Both the position numbers and the translations under genes were made by a program. From the NCBI GenBank assembly GCA_015490675.1, contig WFXI01000280.1, forward strand, positions 1 through 6,774: DNA of 6,774 nucleotides. Reading direction: 5' to 3'. The DNA comes from Hydrogenothermaceae bacterium (GTDB lineage: Bacteria > Aquificota > Aquificia > Aquificales > Hydrogenothermaceae). The notes beneath the pieces are model-generated. The model did no database searches and had not been told where the DNA came from. It was given only the letters and a program-made list of their open reading frames with translations. Below, piece after piece: positions 4,371 through 6,774 of this stretch (the stretch's first letter is position 1; the number at the start of each line of letters is the position of its first letter).

Positions 4371-5512
4371 ATTTCTAGTTTTTGAATTACTAAATCTTTT
4401 ATTTTTAGCTTTTTCTTTAGGTATTCTTTTTCCTTGCTAGCTTCTTCTTTTTTGTAGAAAATTCCACAGTAAACACCAATAAACTTTTTATATGGATAGA
4501 TGAAACATTCATCAAGTTTTTTCCTTTTTATAAATTTCTTTGCTTTGTTTTCATTTTTGTATAAAACAACCCTTATTGAATAAACCTTTTCCTTAGGAAG
4601 TTTGCCTAAAGATTTTAAATAAATAATTCTTTGCATCGCTAGTTTTTTATATTTTTCGTTTTTTGAATTAAGTAGCTTTTTATAATATTCATACGCTTTT
4701 TTATAATCTTTTTCTTTTTCATTAACATACCCTAAATAAAATAAAGCAAAATCTCTTTCTTTTTCCTCTAAATAAAGCATTTTCAAATACTTTTCAGCAA
4801 ATATATACTTTCCTGATTTTAAATAGTAGTTAGCTATGTATTTAATAATTTTTGGAGTTTTAAATGTTATTGCTTCTAATGTTTTTATTCCTTTTTCTTT
4901 TTGCCCCAGTTTTATAAGTGCAAGGCCTCTGTAATACAAAACCTCGTCTTTATTTTCTGATGGGAATTTAGACATTTTGTCTGTGAATTTTACAAGCTGT
5001 TTATATTTTTTTAGTTTGTAAAGTGCTATTACCTTATATAAGTTAATTTCTTTTATATCAGGTAGTTTTGTAAGTTCGTTATAGTTTTTTTCTTTATATA
5101 GAATTGATGCTAGTTTTATTAGGTATTTTTTATCTCTTGTTAGCGTGTATAATTTTTCTAATAATGTTTTTTCTAAATTTTTGTCTTTTGCTTCTTTTAA
5201 AAGCATAGAATAAATGTAAATTTTTGTTTGCTTTGATAAATTTTGCTTTTCTATAAATTCTATTAGGTCTTTAATACTTCCTCTTTTTGACTTTATAAAA
5301 CTGTAAACTAGAATTTTTGCGACTTCATCTTTGTATTTATCATTTTCAGGGGCAAGTTTAAGGTATTCTTTAGCCTTTTGAATAGTTATTGTATAGACCT
5401 TATCTTTAAAACTTCCCTGTATAATTGCCAGTAATCTTTTTAGTTGTTGATTATTTTCATTTGCTATTGAAAAAGAAAAAATAAGAAAAAAAAGAAATAC
5501 TACTTTTTTCAT
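4367..5512 (-). CDS. Secreted lysine-rich TPR-like protein with C-terminal SPOR domain
   Basis: The protein has 381 residues. It begins with a signal peptide (MKKVVFLFFLIFSFSIA, likely cleaved near residue 17-19), so the mature part is probably periplasmic. Residues about 20-305 are paired helices resembling tetratricopeptide or Sel1-like repeats, clearest at 225-295 (for example ALFYLGYVNEKEKDYKKAYEYYKKLL). Residues 311-378 fit a SPOR fold: YSIRVVLYKNENKAKKFI, then FIYPYKKFIGVYCGIFYKKEEA. SPOR domains bind denuded peptidoglycan, often at septa. About 83 of the 381 residues are lysine against only about 8 arginines. The only cysteines, C336 and C349, fall on adjacent predicted SPOR strands and could form a disulphide. 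The ATG directly follows the nuoF stop (TAG then ATG) with only a distant AGGGG, which suggests translational coupling. I do not recognise a named gene. A role in cell wall or complex assembly is possible but unproven. Confidence 0.8.
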   Translation of the reverse strand: MKKVVFLFFLIFSFSIANENNQQLKRLLAIIQGSFKDKVYTITIQKAKEYLKLAPENDKYKDEVAKILVYSFIKSKRGSIKDLIEFIEKQNLSKQTKIYIYSMLLKEAKDKNLEKTLLEKLYTLTRDKKYLIKLASILYKEKNYNELTKLPDIKEINLYKVIALYKLKKYKQLVKFTDKMSKFPSENKDEVLYYRGLALIKLGQKEKGIKTLEAITFKTPKIIKYIANYYLKSGKYIFAEKYLKMLYLEEKERDFALFYLGYVNEKEKDYKKAYEYYKKLLNSKNEKYKKLAMQRIIYLKSLGKLPKEKVYSIRVVLYKNENKAKKFIKRKKLDECFIYPYKKFIGVYCGIFYKKEEASKEKEYLKKKLKIKDLVIQKLEI

Positions 5513-6774
5513 CTAAAAACAAACCCCTGCTGGACATTCTCCCTTTATATGAGCCTCAAATTCATCTCTAAATTTTCTTAATGCATCCATTATTGCATTT
5601 GGTGCAGAATATCCTAGTCCACAAATTGAACCTATTGGTATATTTTTTCCTAAATGCTCTAAAAGCTCTATATCTTTTTCTGTTGCTGTTCCTTCCTGAA
5701 ATTTTTTAATTATATTATATTGCTCATAAGTACCTATTCTGCAAGGGGTACACTTTCCGCAACTTTCGTGGTGAAAGAAATTTGCAATCACTATTAAAGA
5801 ATCGATAATACAATCATTTTCATTTAATACAATTGTTGTTCCTGTTCCACCAAAACCTCTTGGTGAATAATCCATAGGAATATTAAACTCTGAATGATGA
5901 TAAACACCTAAAGCTCCAGAAAATACAGCTTTTGGAGTTCCTATAGGCCCTCCTGCCATATCTATAAGTTCTTCTAGGGTTATATCCATTGTGGATTCAT
6001 AAACTCCTGGTCTTTTAACTCTACCACTAACTGGGAATAGTTTTGGTCCATAATATCCTGGAGGACCAATATGCATAAAGTACTGCTCATAAGTTACTAT
6101 AATAGGGATATTAGACAGGGTTTCTACATTATTTACAACTGTTGGTCTTCCAAAAAGCCCATACTGTGGTGGATAAGGTGGTTTTAATCTGGGATGTCCT
6201 CTTTTACCTTCTAAACTTTCTATTAGTGCAGTTTCTTCTCCACAAATATAGGCTCCAGCTCCTCTGTAAACATATAAATCAAAGGAGAAGTCACTCCCTA
6301 GAATATTTTTACCTAAATAACCTTTTTTGTATGCTTCTTCTATTGCATTTTCTAAAATCATATATCCAGCAGGATACTCACCTCTTATATAAATAAATCC
6401 TTTCTCTGCTCCAATTGCATATGCAGAAATTATCATTCCCTCTATTAATAGGTGAGGGTCTCGTTCTATTATTATTCTGTCTTTGAAAGTCCCTGGCTCT
6501 GACTCATCTGCATTACAAATTAAATATCTAGGTTTTGGATTTGCTACAACAAACCTCCATTTTCTTCCTGTTGGGAAACCTGCTCCTCCTCTACCTCTAA
6601 GGGTACTTTCTTCAACAAGAGTTATAATATCTTCAGGGGAAAATCTTTCTAAAGCTTTTCTTAGAGCAGAGTATCCTCCTGTAGTTTCATATTCTTCAAT
6701 ATCTACAGTTCTATTCTCTTTAGCCCTTTTTAGAAGCAAATTTATATTACTATCTACATATATTTCAGGTAAGT
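5513..6774 (-). CDS. nuoF: NADH-quinone oxidoreductase subunit F (NuoF), 5' end beyond the window
   Basis: NuoF is the complex I subunit that binds NADH and FMN and carries cluster N3. The reading frame stays open to the right edge. The visible 419 residues begin LPEIYVDSNINLLLKRAKEN, which resembles the start of the Aquifex protein as remembered, so only a few residues are likely missing. The TTG at 6739 is therefore internal. Motifs, numbered from the first visible residue: the glycine-rich FMN/NADH loop GRGGAGFPTG (60-69), NADESEPGTFKDR (87-99), GAGAYICGEETALIESLEGK, and RLKPPYPP. The N3 [4Fe-4S] cysteines are C338, C341 and C344 in ESCGKCTPCR, plus C384 in SICGLG. The protein ends ECPAGVCF, a CPAGVC tail also found in related flavoprotein subunits. 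HoxF-type hydrogenase or formate dehydrogenase subunits are alternatives, but the length and lack of fused domains favour NuoF. The SPOR gene follows without a gap. Confidence 0.93.
   Translation of the reverse strand, partial: LPEIYVDSNINLLLKRAKENRTVDIEEYETTGGYSALRKALERFSPEDIITLVEESTLRGRGGAGFPTGRKWRFVVANPKPRYLICNADESEPGTFKDRIIIERDPHLLIEGMIISAYAIGAEKGFIYIRGEYPAGYMILENAIEEAYKKGYLGKNILGSDFSFDLYVYRGAGAYICGEETALIESLEGKRGHPRLKPPYPPQYGLFGRPTVVNNVETLSNIPIIVTYEQYFMHIGPPGYYGPKLFPVSGRVKRPGVYESTMDITLEELIDMAGGPIGTPKAVFSGALGVYHHSEFNIPMDYSPRGFGGTGTTIVLNENDCIIDSLIVIANFFHHESCGKCTPCRIGTYEQYNIIKKFQEGTATEKDIELLEHLGKNIPIGSICGLGYSAPNAIMDALRKFRDEFEAHIKGECPAGVCF

Noticed and set aside
4359..4383. Weak inverted repeat AAAAAC / GTTTTT around the convergent stops as a terminator
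   Set aside because: The stem is six pairs, almost all A-T, with a 13-base loop; such runs are expected by chance in this AT-rich sequence.
6737..6739. TTG as the start of nuoF
   Set aside because: The frame continues to the window edge with sequence (LPEIYVDSNIN) that fits the NuoF N-terminus, so the true start is outside.

Overview
This is an AT-rich, gene-dense stretch of bacterial chromosome. The protein families suggest a thermophilic, respiring member of the Aquificota, perhaps near Sulfurihydrogenibium or another Hydrogenothermaceae. That placement is inference: it rests on the lysine-rich, low-GC coding style, the extended family-4 uracil-DNA glycosylase, and a NuoF N-terminus that resembles the Aquifex protein as I remember it. 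No search was run.

Layout, left to right. Positions 1-53 (minus) are the first 17 codons of a cytochrome bd oxidase subunit I gene (cydA). Its Shine-Dalgarno, a sigma70-type promoter (TTGACA, TATATT) and a perfect 18-base inverted repeat just after the likely transcription start are all visible. Positions 161-685 (minus) encode a CPBP/CAAX-type intramembrane protease. Positions 721-1854 (plus) encode tRNA-guanine transglycosylase (tgt), which appears to start at a CTG codon behind a perfect Shine-Dalgarno. It converges, with no spacer, on a slipin/stomatin-like SPFH protein (1855-2610, minus); the two genes share one hairpin with both stop codons in its loop. Divergent from slipin is a plus-strand pair: a family-4 [4Fe-4S] uracil-DNA glycosylase (2683-3339) and a six-helix membrane diguanylate cyclase (3363-4370). 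These meet a minus-strand pair: nuoF of respiratory complex I (5513 to the right edge, 5' end cut off) followed immediately by a secreted, lysine-rich TPR-like protein with a C-terminal SPOR domain (4367-5512).

Functionally the window holds respiration at both ends (bd oxidase, complex I), tRNA queuosine modification, base-excision repair, c-di-GMP signalling, and membrane/envelope proteins (CPBP protease, slipin, SPOR protein). Most of this is core genome. I see no mobile element, CRISPR array, tRNA, rRNA or defence locus. No stretch over about 110 bases lacks a gene. The notable points are the start codons (all three plus-strand genes use CTG or TTG), the translated bidirectional terminator, the cydA operator-like palindrome, and the SPOR protein coupled to nuoF.
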